Numbered from the stretch's first letter, positions 1-14,269 are shown. The stretch: DNA of 64,000 bases from Micromussa lordhowensis (GCA_964020085.1 CAXHUQ010000601.1:238501-302500), one strand, 5' to 3'. Made by a program: numbers and translations. Notes: generated by a model not told the origin, from the sequence alone.

Positions 1-620
1 ATCTCGTAATTAGAATGCACTTGAAGTGCTAACATAGCACAACATTTTGCAGCAAACCGCGGCTCCCTAAGTGCCCGTAAAGCCGAGCTATGGCAAATTT
101 TGCAAGGACACCCTCAGCGCGCATTTTCTGAAATTCTGCAAAGTTGCGACCAGGGGAAAGTCCTGCAGAAAGAAGGCCAGAAAAATTACCCTGGCGCAAA
201 TGCCATCATCTTCTAATTAAAATGCACTTAAACTGCCAAAATAGCACACCATTTTGCAGCAAACTGCGGCTCCCAAACTGCCCATAAAGCCGGGCTATGG
301 CAAATTTGGCAAGGACACCGTCAGCGCGCATTTTCTGAAATTCTGCAAAGTTGCGATTATTGGAAAGTCCTGCAGAAAGAAGGCCAGAAAAAATACGCTG
401 GCGCAAATGCCATCATCTTCTAATTAAAATGCACTTGAAGTGCCAACATATCACAACATTTTGCAGCAAACCGCGGCTCCCTAAGTGCCCGTAAAGCCGA
501 GCTATGGCAAATTTGGCAAGGACACCCGGAACGCGCATTTTCTGAAATTCTGCAAAGTTGCGACCAGGGGAAAAACCTGCAGAAAGAAAGCCAGAAAAAG
601 CACGCTGGCGCAAATGCCAT
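1..620. repeat. Duplicated block, copy 1 (offset about 5,390 bp)
   Basis: This stretch shares rare variants with 5,390-6,010: AAACTGCCAAAATAGCACACC, the GGGCTATGG form of the monomer, ACACCGTCAGCGCG and ACACCCGGAACGCGC. The offset is about 26 monomers. The second copy carries one extra monomer of the AAACTGCC type (5,389-5,589 and 5,596-5,796), so the block also expanded locally. Confidence 0.8.
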
Positions 621-3600
621 TATCTCCTAATTAGAATGCTCTTAAAGTGCCATCATAGCACAACATTTTGCAGCAAAACGCGGCTCCCAAAGTACCCGTA
701 AAGCCGAGCTATGGCAAATTTGGGAAGGACACCCTTAGGGCGCATTTTCTGAAATTCTGCAAAGTTGCGACCAGGGGAAAGTCCTGCAGAAAGAAGGCCA
801 AAAAAAACACCCTGGCGCAAATGCCATCATCTCATATTTAGAATGCACTTGAAGTGCCAACATAGCACAACATTTTGCAGCAAACCGCGGCTCCCAAAGT
901 GCCCGTAAAGCCGTGCTATGGCAAATTTGGCAAGGACACCCTCAGCGGGCATTTTCTGAAATTCTGCAACGTTGCGACCAAGGGAAAGTGCTGCGGAAAG
1001 AAGGCCAGAAAAAACACCCTGGCGCAAATGCCATTATCTCTTAATTAAAATGCCCTTAAAGTGCTAACATCGCACAACATTTTGCAGCAAACCGCAGCTC
1101 CCTAAGTGGCCGTAAAGCCGAGGTATGGCAAATTTGGCAAGGACACCCTCAGCGTGCATTTTCTGAAATTCTGCAAAGTTGCGACCAGGGGAAAGTCCTG
1201 TAAAAAAAAAGGCCAGAAAAAACACCCTGGCGCAAATGCCATTATCTCTTAAACACAATGCACTTAAAGTGCCAACATAGCACAACATTTTGCAGCAAAC
1301 TGCGGCTCCCAAAGTGCCCGTAAAGCCGTGCTATGGCAAATTTGGCAAGGACACCCTCAGCGGGCATTTTCTGAAATTCTGCAAAGTTGCGACCAAGGGA
1401 AAGTCCTGCAGAAAGAAGGTAAGAAAAAACACCCTGGCGCAAATGCCATCATCTCGTAATTAAAATGCACTTGAAGTGCCAACATATCACAACATTTTGC
1501 AGCAAACCGCGGCTCCGTAAGTGCCCGTAAAGCCGAGCTATGGCAAATTTGGCAAGGACACCCTCAGCGCGCATTTTCTGAAATTCTGCAAAGTTGCGAC
1601 CAGGGGAAAAACCTGCAGAAAGAAAGCCAGAAAAAGCGCCCTGGCGCAAATGCCATTATCTCCTAATTAGAATGCACTTAAAGTGCCAACATAGCACAAC
1701 ATTTTGCAGCAAACCGCGGCTCCCAAAGTACCCGTAAAGCCGAGCTATGGCAAATTTGGGAAGGACACCCTTAGGGCGCATTTTCTGAAATTCTGCAAAG
1801 TTGCGACCAGGGGAAAGTCCTGCAGAAAGAAGGCCAAAAAAAACACCCTGGCGCAAATGCCATCATCTCATATTTAGAATGCACTTGAAGTGCCAACATA
1901 GCACAACATTTTGCAGCAAACCGCGGCTCCCAAAGTGCCCGTAAAGCCGTGCTATGGCAAATTTGGCAAGGACACCCTCAGCGGGCATTTTCTGAAATTC
2001 TGCAAAGTTGCGACCAAGGGAAAGTGCTGCGGAAAGAAGGCCAGAAAAAACACCCTGGCGCAAATGCCATTATCTCTTAATTAAAATGCCCTTAAAGTGC
2101 TAACATCGCACAACATTTTGCAGCAAACCGCAGCTCCCTAAGTGGCCGTAAAGCCGAGGTATGGCAAATTTGGCAAGGACACCCTCAGCGTGCATTTTCT
2201 GAAATTCTGCAAAGTTGCGACCAGGGGAAAGTCCTGTAAAAAAAAAGGCCAGAAAAAACACCCTGGCGCAAATGCCATTATCTCTTAAACACAATGCACT
2301 TAAAGTGCCAACATAGCACAACATTTTGCAGCAAACTGCGGCTCCCAAAGTGCCCGTAAAGCCGAGCTATGGCAAATTTGGCAAGGACACCCTCAGCGCG
2401 CATTTTTTGAAATTCTGCAAAGTTGCGACCAGGGGAAAGTCCTGCAGAAAGAAGGCCAGAAAAAACAACCTGGCGCAAATGCCATCATCTCTTAATTAAA
2501 ATGCACTTAAAGTGTTAAAATAGCACAACATTTTGCGGCAAACCGCGGCTCCCTAAGTGCCCGTAAAGCCGAGCTATGGCAAATTTGGCAAGGACACCCT
2601 CAGCAGGCATTTTCTGAAATTCTGCAAAAGTTGCGACTAAGGGAAAGTCCTGCAGAAAGAAGGCCAGAAAAAACACCCTAGCGCAAATGCCATCATCTCC
2701 TATTTAAAATGCACTTGAAGTGCCAACATATCACAACATTTTGCAGCAAACCGCGGCTCCCTAAGTGCCCGTAAAGCCGAGCTATGGCAAATTTGGCAAG
2801 GACACCCTCAGCGTGCATTTTCTGAAATTCTGCAAAGTTGCGACCAGGGGAAAGTCCTGTAAAAAAAAAGGCCAGAAAAAACACCCTGGCGCAAATGCCA
2901 TTATCTCTTAAACACAATGCACTTAAAGTGCCAACATAGCACAACATTTTGCAGCAAACTGCGGCTCCCAAAGTGCCCGTAAAGCCGTGCTATGGCAAAT
3001 TTGGCAAGGACACCCTCAGCGGGCATTTTCTGAAATTCTGCAAAGTTGCGACCAAGGGAAAGTCCTGCAGAAAGAAGGTAAGAAAAAACACCCTGGCGCA
3101 AATGCCATCATCTCGTAATTAAAATGCACTTGAAGTGCCAACATATCACAACATTTTGCAGCAAACCGCGGCTCCGTAAGTGCCCGTAAAGCCGAGCTAT
3201 GGCAAATTTGGCAAGGACACCCTCAGCGCGCATTTTCTGAAATTCTGCAAAGTTGCGACCAGGGGAAAAACCTGCAGAAAGAAAGCCAGAAAAAGCGCCC
3301 TGGCGCAAATGCCATTATCTCCTAATTAGAATGCACTTAAAGTGCCAACATAGCACAACATTTTGCAGCAAACCGCGGCTCCCAAAGTACCCGTAAAGCC
3401 GAGCTATGGCAAATTTGGGAAGGACACCCTTAGGGCGCATTTTCTGAAATTCTGCAAAGTTGCGACCAGGGGAAAGTCCTGCAGAAAGAAGGCCAAAAAA
3501 AACACCCTGGCGCAAATGCCATCATCTCATATTTAGAATGCACTTGAAGTGCCAACATAGCACAACATTTTGCAGCAAACCGCGGCTCCCAAAGTGCCCG

Positions 3601-4470
3601 TAAAGCCGTGCTATGGCAAATTTGGCAAGGACACCCTCAGCGGGCATTTTCTGAAATTCTGCAAAGTTGCGACCAAGGGAAAGTGCTGCGGAAAGAAGGC
3701 CAGAAAAAACACCCTGGCGCAAATGCCATTATCTCTTAATTAAAATGCCCTTAAAGTGCTAACATCGCACAACATTTTGCAGCAAACCGCAGCTCCCTAA
3801 GTGGCCGTAAAGCCGAGGTATGGCAAATTTGGCAAGGACACCCTCAGCGTGCATTTTCTGAAATTCTGCAAAGTTGCGACCAGGGGAAAGTCCTGTAAAA
3901 AAAAAGGCCAGAAAAAACACCCTGGCGCAAATGCCATTATCTCTTAAACACAATGCACTTAAAGTGCCAACATAGCACAACATTTTGCAGCAAACTGCGG
4001 CTCCCAAAGTGCCCGTAAAGCCGAGCTATGGCAAATTTGGCAAGGACACCCTCAGCGCGCATTTTTTGAAATTCTGCAAAGTTGCGACCAGGGGAAAGTC
4101 CTGCAGAAAGAAGGCCAGAAAAAACAACCTGGCGCAAATGCCATCATCTCTTAATTAAAATGCACTTAAAGTGTTAAAATAGCACAACATTTTGCGGCAA
4201 ACCGCGGCTCCCTAAGTGCCCGTAAAGCCGAGCTATGGCAAATTTGGCAAGGACACCCTCAGCAGGCATTTTCTGAAATTCTGCAAAAGTTGCGACTAAG
4301 GGAAAGTCCTGCAGAAAGAAGGCCAGAAAAAACACCCTAGCGCAAATGCCATCATCTCTTATTTAAAATGCACTTGAAGTGCCAACATATCACAACATTT
4401 TGCAGCAAACCGCGGCTCCCTAAGTGCCCGTAAAGCCGAGCTATGGCAAATTTGGCAAGGACACCCTCAG
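620..4470. repeat. Eight-monomer higher-order repeat, 1,659-bp unit
   Basis: Two nearly identical consecutive copies, about 1,155-2,813 and 2,814-4,470, are offset by 1,659 bp (8 x 207 plus 3). Private variants recur in the same order: TCTCTTAAACACAATGC, CCGTGCTATGG, GTACCCGTAAAGCC with TTAGGGCGC, GTGGCCGTAAAGCCGAGG, and CTGTAAAAAAAAAGGCC. A partial third copy at about 620-1,154 matches 1,656-2,190 (offset 1,036, five monomers). The monomer at 2,693-2,900 is a hybrid of two unit members, which marks an unequal crossover point. Confidence 0.9.
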
Positions 4471-5389
4471 CGCGCATTTTCTGAAATTCTGCAAAGTTGC
4501 GACCAGGGGAAAGTCCTGTAGAAAGAAGGCCAGAAAAAACACCTTGGCGCAAATGCCATAATCTCTTAATTAAAATGCACTTAAAGTGCCAACATAGCAC
4601 AACATTTTGCAGCAAACCGCGGCTCCCTAAGTGCCCATAAAGCCGAGCTATGGCAAATTTGGCAAGGACACCCTCAGCGCGCATTTTCTGAAATTCTACA
4701 AATGTTGCGACCTGGGGAAAAACCTGCAGAAAGAAGGCCAGAAAAAAGACCCTGGCGCAAATGCCATTATCTATTAATTAAAATGCACTTAAAGTGCCAA
4801 CATAGCACAACATTTTGCAGCAAACCGCGGCGCCCAAAGTGCCCGTAAAGCCGAGCTATGGCAAATTTGGAAAGGACACCCTCAGAGCGCATTTTATGAG
4901 ATTCTGCAAAGTTGCGACCAGAGGGAAAGTCCTGCAGAAAGGAGGCCAGAAAAAACACCCTGGCGCAAATGCCATCATCTTGTAATTAGAATGCACTTGA
5001 AGTGCCAACATAGCACAACATTTTGCAGCAAACCGCGGCTCCCTAAGTGCCCGTAAAGCCGAGCTATGGCAAATTTGGCAAGGACACCCTCAGCGCGCAT
5101 TTTCTGAAATTCTGCAAAGTTGCGACCAGGGGAAAAACCTGCAGAAAGAAGCCTAGAAAAAACACCCTGGCCGAAATATCGTTATCTCCTAATTAGAATG
5201 CACTTAAATTGCCAGTATAGCACAACATTTTTCAGCAAACCGCGGCTCCCTAAGTGCCCGTAAAGCCGAGCTATGGCAAATTTGGCAAGGACACCCTCAG
5301 CGCGCATTTTCTGAAATTCTGCAAAGTTGCGACCAGGGGAAAGTCCTGCAGAAAGAAAGCCAGAAAAAACACCCTGGCGCAAATGCCAT

Positions 5390-6010
5390 CATCTTCTAAT
5401 TAAAATGCACTTAAACTGCCAAAATAGCACACCATTTTGCAGCAAACTGCGGCTCCCAAACTGCCCATAAAGCCGGGCTATGGCAAATTTGGCAAGGACA
5501 CCGTCAGCGCGCATTTTCTGAAATTCTGCAAAGTTGCGACCATTGGAAAGTCCTGCAGAAAGAAGGCCAGAAAAATTACTCTGGCGCAAATGCCATCATC
5601 TTCTAATTAAAATGCACTTAAACTGCCAAAATAGCACACCATTTTGCAGCAAACTGCGGCTCCCAAACTGCCCATAAAGCCGGGCTATGGCAAATTTGGC
5701 AAGGACACCGTCAGCGCGCATTTTCTGAAATTCTGCAAAGTTGCGACCATTGGAAAGTCCTGCAGAAAGAAGGCCAGAAAAAATACGCTGGCGCAAATGC
5801 CATCACCTTCTAATTAAAATGCACTTGAAGTGCCAACATATCACAACATTTTGCAGCAAACCGCGGGTCCCTAAGTGCCCGTAAAGCCGAGCTATGGCAA
5901 CTTTGGCAAGGACACCCGGAACGCGCATTTTCTGAAATTCTGCAAAGTTGCGACCAGGGGAAAAACCTGCAGAAAGAAAGCCAGAAAAAGCACGCTGGCG
6001 CAAATGCCAT
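5390..6010. repeat. Duplicated block, copy 2 (partner of 1-620)
   Basis: The monomers carry the same private variants as the first 620 bases of the window, including the unusual CCCGGAACGCGC stretch near 5,915-5,930. Two adjacent monomers here are almost identical to each other, which indicates a recent single-monomer duplication. Confidence 0.8.
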
Positions 6011-9000
6011 TATCTCCTAATTAGAATGCTCTTAAATTGCCAACATAGCACAACATTTTGCAGCAAACCGTGGCTCCCAAAGTGCCCGTAAAGCCGTGCT
6101 ATGGCAAATTTGGCAAGGACACCCTCAGCGGGCATTTTCTGAAATTCTGCAAAGTTGCGACCAAGGGAAAGTCCTGCAGAAAGAAGGCCAGAAAAAACAC
6201 CCTAGCGCAAATGCCATCATCTCCTAATTAAAATGCACTTGAAGTGCCAACATATTACAACATTTTGCAGCAAACCGCGGCTCCGTAAGTGCCCGTAAAG
6301 CCGAGCTATGGCAAATTTGGCAAGGACACCCTCAGCGCGCATTTTCTGAAATTCTGCAAAGTTGCGACCAGGGGAAAAACCTGCAGAAAGAAAGCCAGAA
6401 AAAGCACCCTGGCGCAAATGCCATTATCTCCTAATTATAACGCACTTAAAGTGCCAACATAGCACAACATTTTGCAGCAAACCGCGGCTCCCAAAGTGCC
6501 CGTAAAGCCGAGCTATGGAAAATTTGGCAAGGACACCCTCAGCGCGCATTTTCCGAAATTCTGCAAAGTTGCGACCAGGGGAAAGTCCTGCAGAAAGAAG
6601 GCCAGAAAAAACACCCTGGCGCAAATGCCATCATCTCGTAATTACAATCCACTTAAAGTGCCAACATAGCACAACTTTTTGCAGCAAACCGCGGCTCCCT
6701 AAGTGCCCGTAAGGCCGAGCTATGGCAAATTTGGCAAGGACACCCTCAGCGCGCATTCTCTGAAATTCTGCAAAGTTGCGACCAGGGGAAAAACCTGCAG
6801 AAAGAAGGCCAAAAAAAAAACCCTGGCGCAAATGCCATCATCTCCTAATTAGAATGCACTTAAAGTGCCAACATAGCACAACATTTTGCAGCAAACCGCG
6901 GCTCCCAAAGTGCCCGTAAAGCCGGGCTATGGCAAATTTGGCAAGGACACCCTCAGCGTGCATTTTCTGAAATTGGGCAAAGTTGCGACCAAGGCAAAAA
7001 CCTGCAGAAACAAGGCCAGAAAAAGCACCCTGGCGCAAATGCCATTATCTCCTAAATAAAATACGCTTGAAGTGCTAACATAGCACAACATTTTGCAGCA
7101 AACCGCGGCTCTTTAAGTGCCCGTAAAGCCGAGCTATGGTAAATTTGGCAAGGACACCCTCAGCGCGCATTTTGTAAAATTCTCCAAAGTTGCAACCAGG
7201 GGAAAATCCTGCAGAAAGAAGGCCAGAAAAAACACTTTGGCGCAAATGCCGTTATCTCTTAATTAGAATGCACTTAAAGTGCCAACATAGCACAACATTT
7301 TGCAGCAAACCGCGGCTCCCTAAGTGCCCGTAAAGCCGAGCTATGGCAAATTTGGCAAGGACACCCTCAGCGCGCATTTTCTGAAATTCTGCATAGTTCC
7401 GACCAGGGGAAAGTCCTGCAGAAAGAAGGCCAAAAAAAAACATCCTGGCGCAAATGTCATTATCTCCTAATTAGAATGCACTTAAAGTGCCAACATAGCA
7501 CAACATTTTGCAGCAAACCGCGACTCCCAAAGTGCCCGTAAAGCCGAGCTACGGGAAATTTAGCAAGGACATCCTCAGCGTGCATTTTCTGAAATTCTGC
7601 AAAGTTGCGACCAGGGGAAAGTCCTGCAGAAAGAAGGCCACAAAAAACACCCTGGCGCAAATGCCATCATCTATTAATTAAAATGCACTTTAAGTGCCAA
7701 CATAGCACAACATTTTGCAGCAAACCGAGGCTCCCTAAGTGCCCGTAAAGCCGAGCTATAGCAAATTTGGCAACGACACCCTCAGCGCGCATTTTCTGAA
7801 ATTCTGCAAAGTTGCGACCAGGAAAAAACCTGCAGAAAGAAGGCCAGAAAAAACACCCTGGCGCAAATTTCATTTTCTCCTAATTACAATGCACTTCAAG
7901 TGCCAACATAGCGCAACATTTTGCAGCAAACCGCGGCTCCCTAAGTGCCCGTAAAGCCGACCTATTGCAAATTTGGCAAGGACACCCTTAGCGAGCATTT
8001 TCTGAAATTCTGCAAAGTTGCGACCAGGGGAAAGTCCTGCAGAAAAAAGGCCAGAAAAAACACCGTGGCGCAAATGTCATTATCTCCTAACTAGAATGCG
8101 CTTAAAGTGCCAACATAGCACAACATTTTGCAGCAAACCGCGGCTCCCTAAGTGCCCGTAAAGCCGAGCTATGGCAAATTTGGCAAGGACACCCTCAGCG
8201 CGCATTTTCCGAAATTCTGCAAAGTTGCGACCAGGGGAAAGTCCTGCAGAAAGAAGGCCAGAAAAAACACCCTGGCGCAAATGCCATCATCTCCTAATTA
8301 CAATGCACTTCAAGTGACAACATAGCACAACATTTTGCAGCAAACCGCGGCTCCCTAAGTGCCCGTAAAGCCAAGCTATGGCAAATTTGGCAAGGACACC
8401 CTCAGCGCGCATTTTATGAAATTATGCAAAGTTGCGACCAGAGGAAAGTCCTGCAGAAAGAAGGCCAGAAAAAACCCCTGGCGCAAATGCCATCATCTCC
8501 TAATTAAAATGCACTTAAAGTGCCAACATAGCACAACATTTTGCAGCAAACCGCAGCTCCCTAAGTGCCCGTAAAGCCGAGCTATGGCAAATTTAGCAAG
8601 GACACCCTCAGCGCGCATTTTCTGAAATTCTGCAAAGTTGCGACCAGTGGAAAAACCTGCAGAAAGAAAGCCAGAAAAAACACCCTGGCGCAAATGCCAT
8701 TATCTCATAATTAAAATGCACTTAAAGTGCCAACATAGCACAACATTTTGCAGCAAACCGCGGCTCCCAAAGTGCCCGTAAAGCCGAGCTATGGCAAATT
8801 TGGCAAGGACACCCTTAGCGCGCATTTTCTGAAATTCTGTAAAGTTGCGACCAGGGGAAAAACCTGCAGAAAAAAGGTCAGAAAACACACCTTGGCGCAC
8901 ATGCCATTATCTTCTAATTAAAAGGCACTTAAAGTGCCAACATAGCACAACATTTTACAGCAAACCGCGGCTCCCAAAGTTCCCGTAAAACCGAGCTATG

Positions 9001-9309
9001 GCAAATTTATGCAAGGACACCCTCAGCGCGCATTTTCTGAAATTCTGGAAAGTTGCGACCAGGGGAAAGTCCTGCAGAAAGAAGGCAACAAAAAACACCC
9101 TGGCGCAAATGCCATCATCTCCTACATAGAACGCACTTGAAGTGCCAACATAGCACAACATTTTGCAGCAAACCGCGGCTCCCAAAGTGCCCGTAAAGTT
9201 GAGCTATGGCAAATTTGGCAAGGACACCCTCAGCGCGCATTTTCTGAAATTCTGCAAAGTTGCGACCAGGGGAAAAACCTGCAGAAAGAAGGCCAGAAAA
9301 AACACCCTG

Positions 9310-11830
9310 GCGCAAATGCGATTATCTTCCAATTAAAAGGCACTTAAAGTGCCAACATAGCATAACATTTTGCAGCAAACCGCGGCTCCCAAAGTGCCCG
9401 TAAAGCCGAGCTATGGCAAATTTGGCAAGGACACCCTCAGCGCGCATTTTCTGAAATTCTGCAAAGTTGCGACCAGGGGAAAACCCTGCACAAAGAAGGC
9501 CACAAAAAACACCCTGGCGCAAATGCCATTATCTCCTAATTAGAATGCGCTTAAAGTGCCAACATAGCACAACATTTTGCAGCAAACCGAGGCTCCCTAA
9601 GTGCCCGTAAAGCCGAGCTATGTCAAATTTGGCAAGGACACCCTCAGCGCGAATTTTCTGAAATTCTCCAAAGTTGCGACCAGGGCAAAAACCTGCAGAA
9701 AGAAGGCCAGAAAAAACACCCTGGCGCAAATGCCATTATCTCCTAACTAAAATGCACTTAAAGTGCCAACAAAGCACAACATTTTGAAGCAAACCGCGGC
9801 TCCCAAAGTGCCCGTAAAACCGAGCTTTGGCAAATTTGGCAAGGACACCCTCAGCGCGCATTTTCTGAAATTCTGCAAAGTTGCGACCAGGGGAAAGTCC
9901 TGCAGAAAGAAGGCCAAAAAAAACAACCTGGCGCAAATGCCATTATCTCCTCATTAAAATGAACTTAAAGTGCCAACATAGCACAACATTTTGCAGCAGA
10001 CCGCGGCTCCCTAAGTGGCCGTAAAGCGGAGCTATGGCAAATTTGGCAAGGACACCCTCAGCGCGGATTTTCTGAAATTCTGCAAAGTTGCGACCAGGGG
10101 AAAGTCCTGCAGAAAGAAGGCCAGAAAAAACACCCTGGCGCAAGTGTCATCATCTCCTAATTAGAATGCACTTGACGTGCCAACATAGCACAACATTTTG
10201 CAGCAAACCGCGGCTCCCAAAGTGCCCATAAAGCCAAGCTATGGCAAATTTGGCAAGGACACCCTCAGCGCGCATTTTCTGAAGTTCTCCAAAGTTGCGA
10301 CCAGGGGAAAAACCTGCAGAAAGAAGACCAGAAAAAACACCCTGGCGCAAATGCCATTATCTTCTCATTAAAATGCACTTAAAGTGCTAACATAGCACAA
10401 CATTTTGCAGCAAACCGCGGCTCCCTAAGTGGCCGTAAAGCAGAGCTATAGCAATTTTGGCAAGGACACCCTCAGCGCGCATTTTCTGAAATTCTGCAAA
10501 GTTGCGACCAGGGGAAAGTCCTGTAGAAAGAAGGCCAGAAAAAACACCCTGGCGCAAGTGCCATCATCTCTTAATTAAAATGCACTTAAAGTGCCAACAT
10601 AGCACAACATTTTGCAGCAAACCGCGGCTCCCAAAGTGCCCGTAAAGCCGAGCTATGGAAAATTTGGCAAGGACACCCTCAGCGCGCATTTTCTGAAATT
10701 CTCCAAAGTTGCGACCAGGGGAAAAACCTGCAGAAAGAAGGCCAGAAAAAACACCCTGGCGCAAATGCCATTATCTCCTAATTAAAATGCACTTAAAGTG
10801 CTAACATAGCACAACATTCTGCAGCAAACCGCGGCTCCCAAAGTGCCCGTAAAGCCAAGCTATGGCAAATTTGGCAAGGACACCCTCATCGCGCATTTTC
10901 TGAAATTCTCCAAAGTTGCGACTAGGGGAAAAACCTGCAGAAAGAAGACCAGAAAAAACACCCTGGCGCAAATGCCATTATCTCCTCATTAAACTCACTT
11001 AAAGTGCTAACATAGCACAACATTTTGCAGCAAACCGCGGCTCCCTAAGTGCCCGTAAAGCCGAGCTATGGCAAATTTGGCAAGGACACCCTCAGCGCAC
11101 ATTTTCTGAAATTCTGCAAAGTTCCGACCAGGGAAAAGTCCTGCAGAAAGAAGGCCAGAAAAAACACCCTGGCGCAAATGCCATCATTTTCTAATTACAA
11201 TGCACTAGAAGTGCCAACATAGCACAACATTTTGCAGCACACCGCGGCTCCCTAAGTGCCCGTAAATCCGAACTATGGAAAATTTGGCAAGGACACCCTC
11301 AGCGCGCATTTTCTGAAATTCTGCAAAGTTGCGACCAGGGGAAAAACCTGCAGAAAGAAGGCCAGAAAAAACACCCTGGCGCAAATGCCATTATCTCCTA
11401 ATTAGAATGCACTTCAAGTTCCAACATAACACAACATTTTGGAGCAAACCGCGGCTCCCAAAGTGCCCGTAAAGCCGAACTTTGAAAAATTTGGCAGGGA
11501 CACCCTCAGCGCGCATTTTCTGAAATTCTTCAAAGTTGCGACCAGGAAAAAGTCCTGCAGAAAGAAGGCCAAAAAAAACACCCTGGAGCAAATGCCATCA
11601 TCTCCTAATTAGAATGCACTTGAAGTGCCAACATAGCACAACATTTTGCAGCAAACCGCGGCTCCCAAAGTGCCCATAAAGCCGAGCTATAGCAAATTTG
11701 GCAAGGACACCCTCAGGGCGCATTTTCTGAAATTCTGCAAAGTTGCGACCAGGGGAAAGTCCTGCAGAAAGAAGGCCACAAAAAACACCCTGGCGCAAAT
11801 GCCATCATTTTCTAATTACAATGCACTAAA
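9310..11830. repeat. Blocks P and Q of a larger duplicated segment, copy 1
   Basis: Block P (about 9,310-9,530, marked by GCGATTATCTTCC and AGCATAACATTTTG) and block Q (about 10,360-11,830, marked by GTGGCCGTAAAGCAGAGC, TAGCAATTTTGGC and CAAGTTCCAACATAACAC) recur at 14,270-14,490 and about 14,486-15,956. The offsets differ (4,953 and 4,126 bp), so about four monomers that separate P from Q here are missing from the second copy. Confidence 0.8.
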
Positions 11831-12482
11831 AGTGCCAACATAGCACAACATTTTGCAGCAAACCGCGGCTCCCTAAGTCCCCGTAAAGCCGAACTATGGA
11901 AAATTTGGCAGGGATACCCTCAGCGCGCATTTTCTGAAATTCTGCAAAGTTGCGACCAGGGGAAAAACCTGCAGAAAGAAGGCCAGAGAAAACACCCTGG
12001 CGCAAATGCCATTTTCTCCTAATTAGAATGCACTTGAAGTGCCAACATAGCACAAAATTTTTCAGCAAACCGCGGCTCCCTAAGTGCCCGTAAAGCCGAA
12101 CTTTGGAAAATTTGGCAGGGACACCCTCAGCGCGCATTTTCTGAAATTCTGCAAAGTTGCGACCAGGGGAAAGTCCTGCAGAAAGAAGGCCAAAAAAACA
12201 CCCTGTAGCATATGCCATCATCTCCTAATTACAATGCACTTAAAGTGCCAACATAGCACAACATTTTGCAGCAAACCGCGGCTCCCTAAGTGCCCGTAAA
12301 GCCGAGCTATGGCAAATTTGGCAAGGACACCCTCAGGGCGCATTATTTTTAATTCTGCAAAGTTGCGACCAGGGGAAAGACCTGCAGAAAGAAGGCCAGA
12401 AAAAACACCATGGCGCAAATGCCATTATCTCCTAATTAGAATGCACTTGAAGTGCCAACATAGCACAACATTTTGCAGTAAA

Positions 12483-12505
12483 CCGCGGCTCACTAAGTGG
12501 TGGCA
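12483..12505. repeat. Truncated monomer, 25-bp deletion junction
   Basis: CTAAGTGGTGGCAAGG replaces the normal run from CTAAGTGCCCG to TTTGGCAAGG, a loss of about 25 bp that includes CCGAGCTATGG. The same junction recurs near 18,220-18,240, 20,073-20,090 and 30,963-30,980, so these four monomers descend from a single deletion event. Confidence 0.85.
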
Positions 12506-13355
12506 AGGACACCCTCAGGGCGCATTTTCTGAAATTCTGCAAAGTTGCGACCAGGGGAAAGTCCTGCAGAAAGAAGGCCAGAAAAAACACTCTGGCTCAA
12601 ATGCCATTATCTCCTAATTAAAATGCACTTAAAGTGCCAACATAGCACAACATTTTGCAGCAAACCGCGGCTCCCTAAGTGCCCGTAAAGCCGAGCTATG
12701 GCAAATTTGGCAAGGACACCCTCAGCGCCCATTTTCTGAAATTCTGCAGAGTTGCGACCAGGGGAAAGTCCTGCAGAAAGAAGGCCAGAAAAAACACCCT
12801 GGCGCAAATGCCATCATCTCCTAATTAAAATGCACTTGAAGTGCTAACATAGCACAACATTTTGCAGCAAACCGCGGCTCCCTACGTGCTCGTAAAGCCG
12901 AGCTATGGCAAATTTGGCAAGGACACCCTCAGCGCGCATTTTCTGAAATTCTGCAAAGTTGCGACCAGGGGAAAGTCCTGCAGGAAGAAGGCCAGAAAAA
13001 ACACCCTGGCGCAAATGCCATTATCTCCTAATTAAAATGCACTTAAAGTGCCAACATAGCACAACATTTTGCAGCAAACCTCGGCTCCCAAAGTGCCCGT
13101 AAAGCCGAGCTATGGCAAATTTGGCAAGAACACCTTCAGCGCGCATTTTCTGAAATTCTGCAAAGTTGCAACCAAGGGAAAGTCCAGCAGAAAGAAGGCC
13201 AAAAAAAACACTCTGGTTCAAATGCCATTATCTCCTAATTAAACTGCTTTTAAAGTGCCAACATAGCACAACATTTTGCAGCAAACCGCGGCTCCCTAAG
13301 TGCCCTGAAGCCGAGCTATGGCAAATTTGGCAAGGACACCCTCAGCGCGCATTTT

Positions 13356-13385
13356 CTGAAATTCTGCAAATTCTGCACAACATTT
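13356..13385. repeat. Truncated monomer, 106-bp deletion junction with 9-bp duplication
   Basis: ATTCTGCAAATTCTGCACAA joins the middle of one monomer to CAACATTTTG of the next. About 106 bp are missing and AATTCTGCA is present twice. The same junction is seen at about 14,088-14,115, 19,091-19,118 and 19,823-19,850. All are descendants of one rearrangement spread by block duplication. Confidence 0.85.
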
Positions 13386-14269
13386 TGCAGCAAACCGCGG
13401 CTCCCTAAGTGCCCGTAAAGCCGAGCTATGGCAAATTTGGCAAGGACACCCTCAGCGCGCATTTTCTGAAATTCTGCAAAGTTGCAACCAGGGGAAAGTC
13501 CTGCAAAAACAAGACGAGAAAAAACACCCTAGCGCAAATGCCATCATCTCTTAATTAAAATGCACTTAAAGTGCCAACATAGCACAACATTTTGCAGCAA
13601 ACCGCGGCTCCCTAAGTGCCCGTAAAGCCGAGCTATGGCAAATTTGGCAAGGACACCCTGAGCGCGCATTTTCTGAAATTCTGTAAAGTTGCGACCAGGG
13701 GAAAGTCTTCCAGAAAGAAGGCCAGAAAAAACACCCTGGCCCAAATGGCATCATCTCCTAATTAAAATGCTCTTAAAGTGCTAACATAGCACAACATTTT
13801 GCAGCAAACCGCGGCTCCCTAAGTGCCCGTAAAGCCGAGCTATGGCAAATTTAACAAGGACACCCTCATCGCGCATTTTCTGAAATTCTGCAAAGTTGCG
13901 ACCAGGGGAAAAACCTGCAGAAAGAAGGCCAGAAAAAACACCCTGGCGCAAATGGCATTTTCTCCTAATTAAAATGCACTTAAAGTGCCAACATAGCACA
14001 ACATTTTGCAGCAAACCTCGGCTCCCAAAGTGCCCGTAAAACCGAGCTATGGCAAATTTGGCAAGGACACCCTCAGCGCGCATTTTCTGAAATTCTGCAA
14101 ATTCTGCACAACATTTTGCACCAAACCGCGGCTCCGTAAGTGCCCGTAAAGCCGAGCTATGGCAAATTTGGCAAGAACACCTTCAGCGCGCATTTTATGA
14201 AATTCTGCAAAGTTGCGACCAGGGGAAAAACCTGCAGAAAGAAGGCCAGAAAAAACACCCTGGCGCAAA

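Noticed and set aside
740..800. Telomere-like CCCTTAGGG word
   Set aside because: CCCTTAGGGCGC is a point variant of CCCTCAGCGCGC in one monomer type. There is no TTAGGG tandem run.
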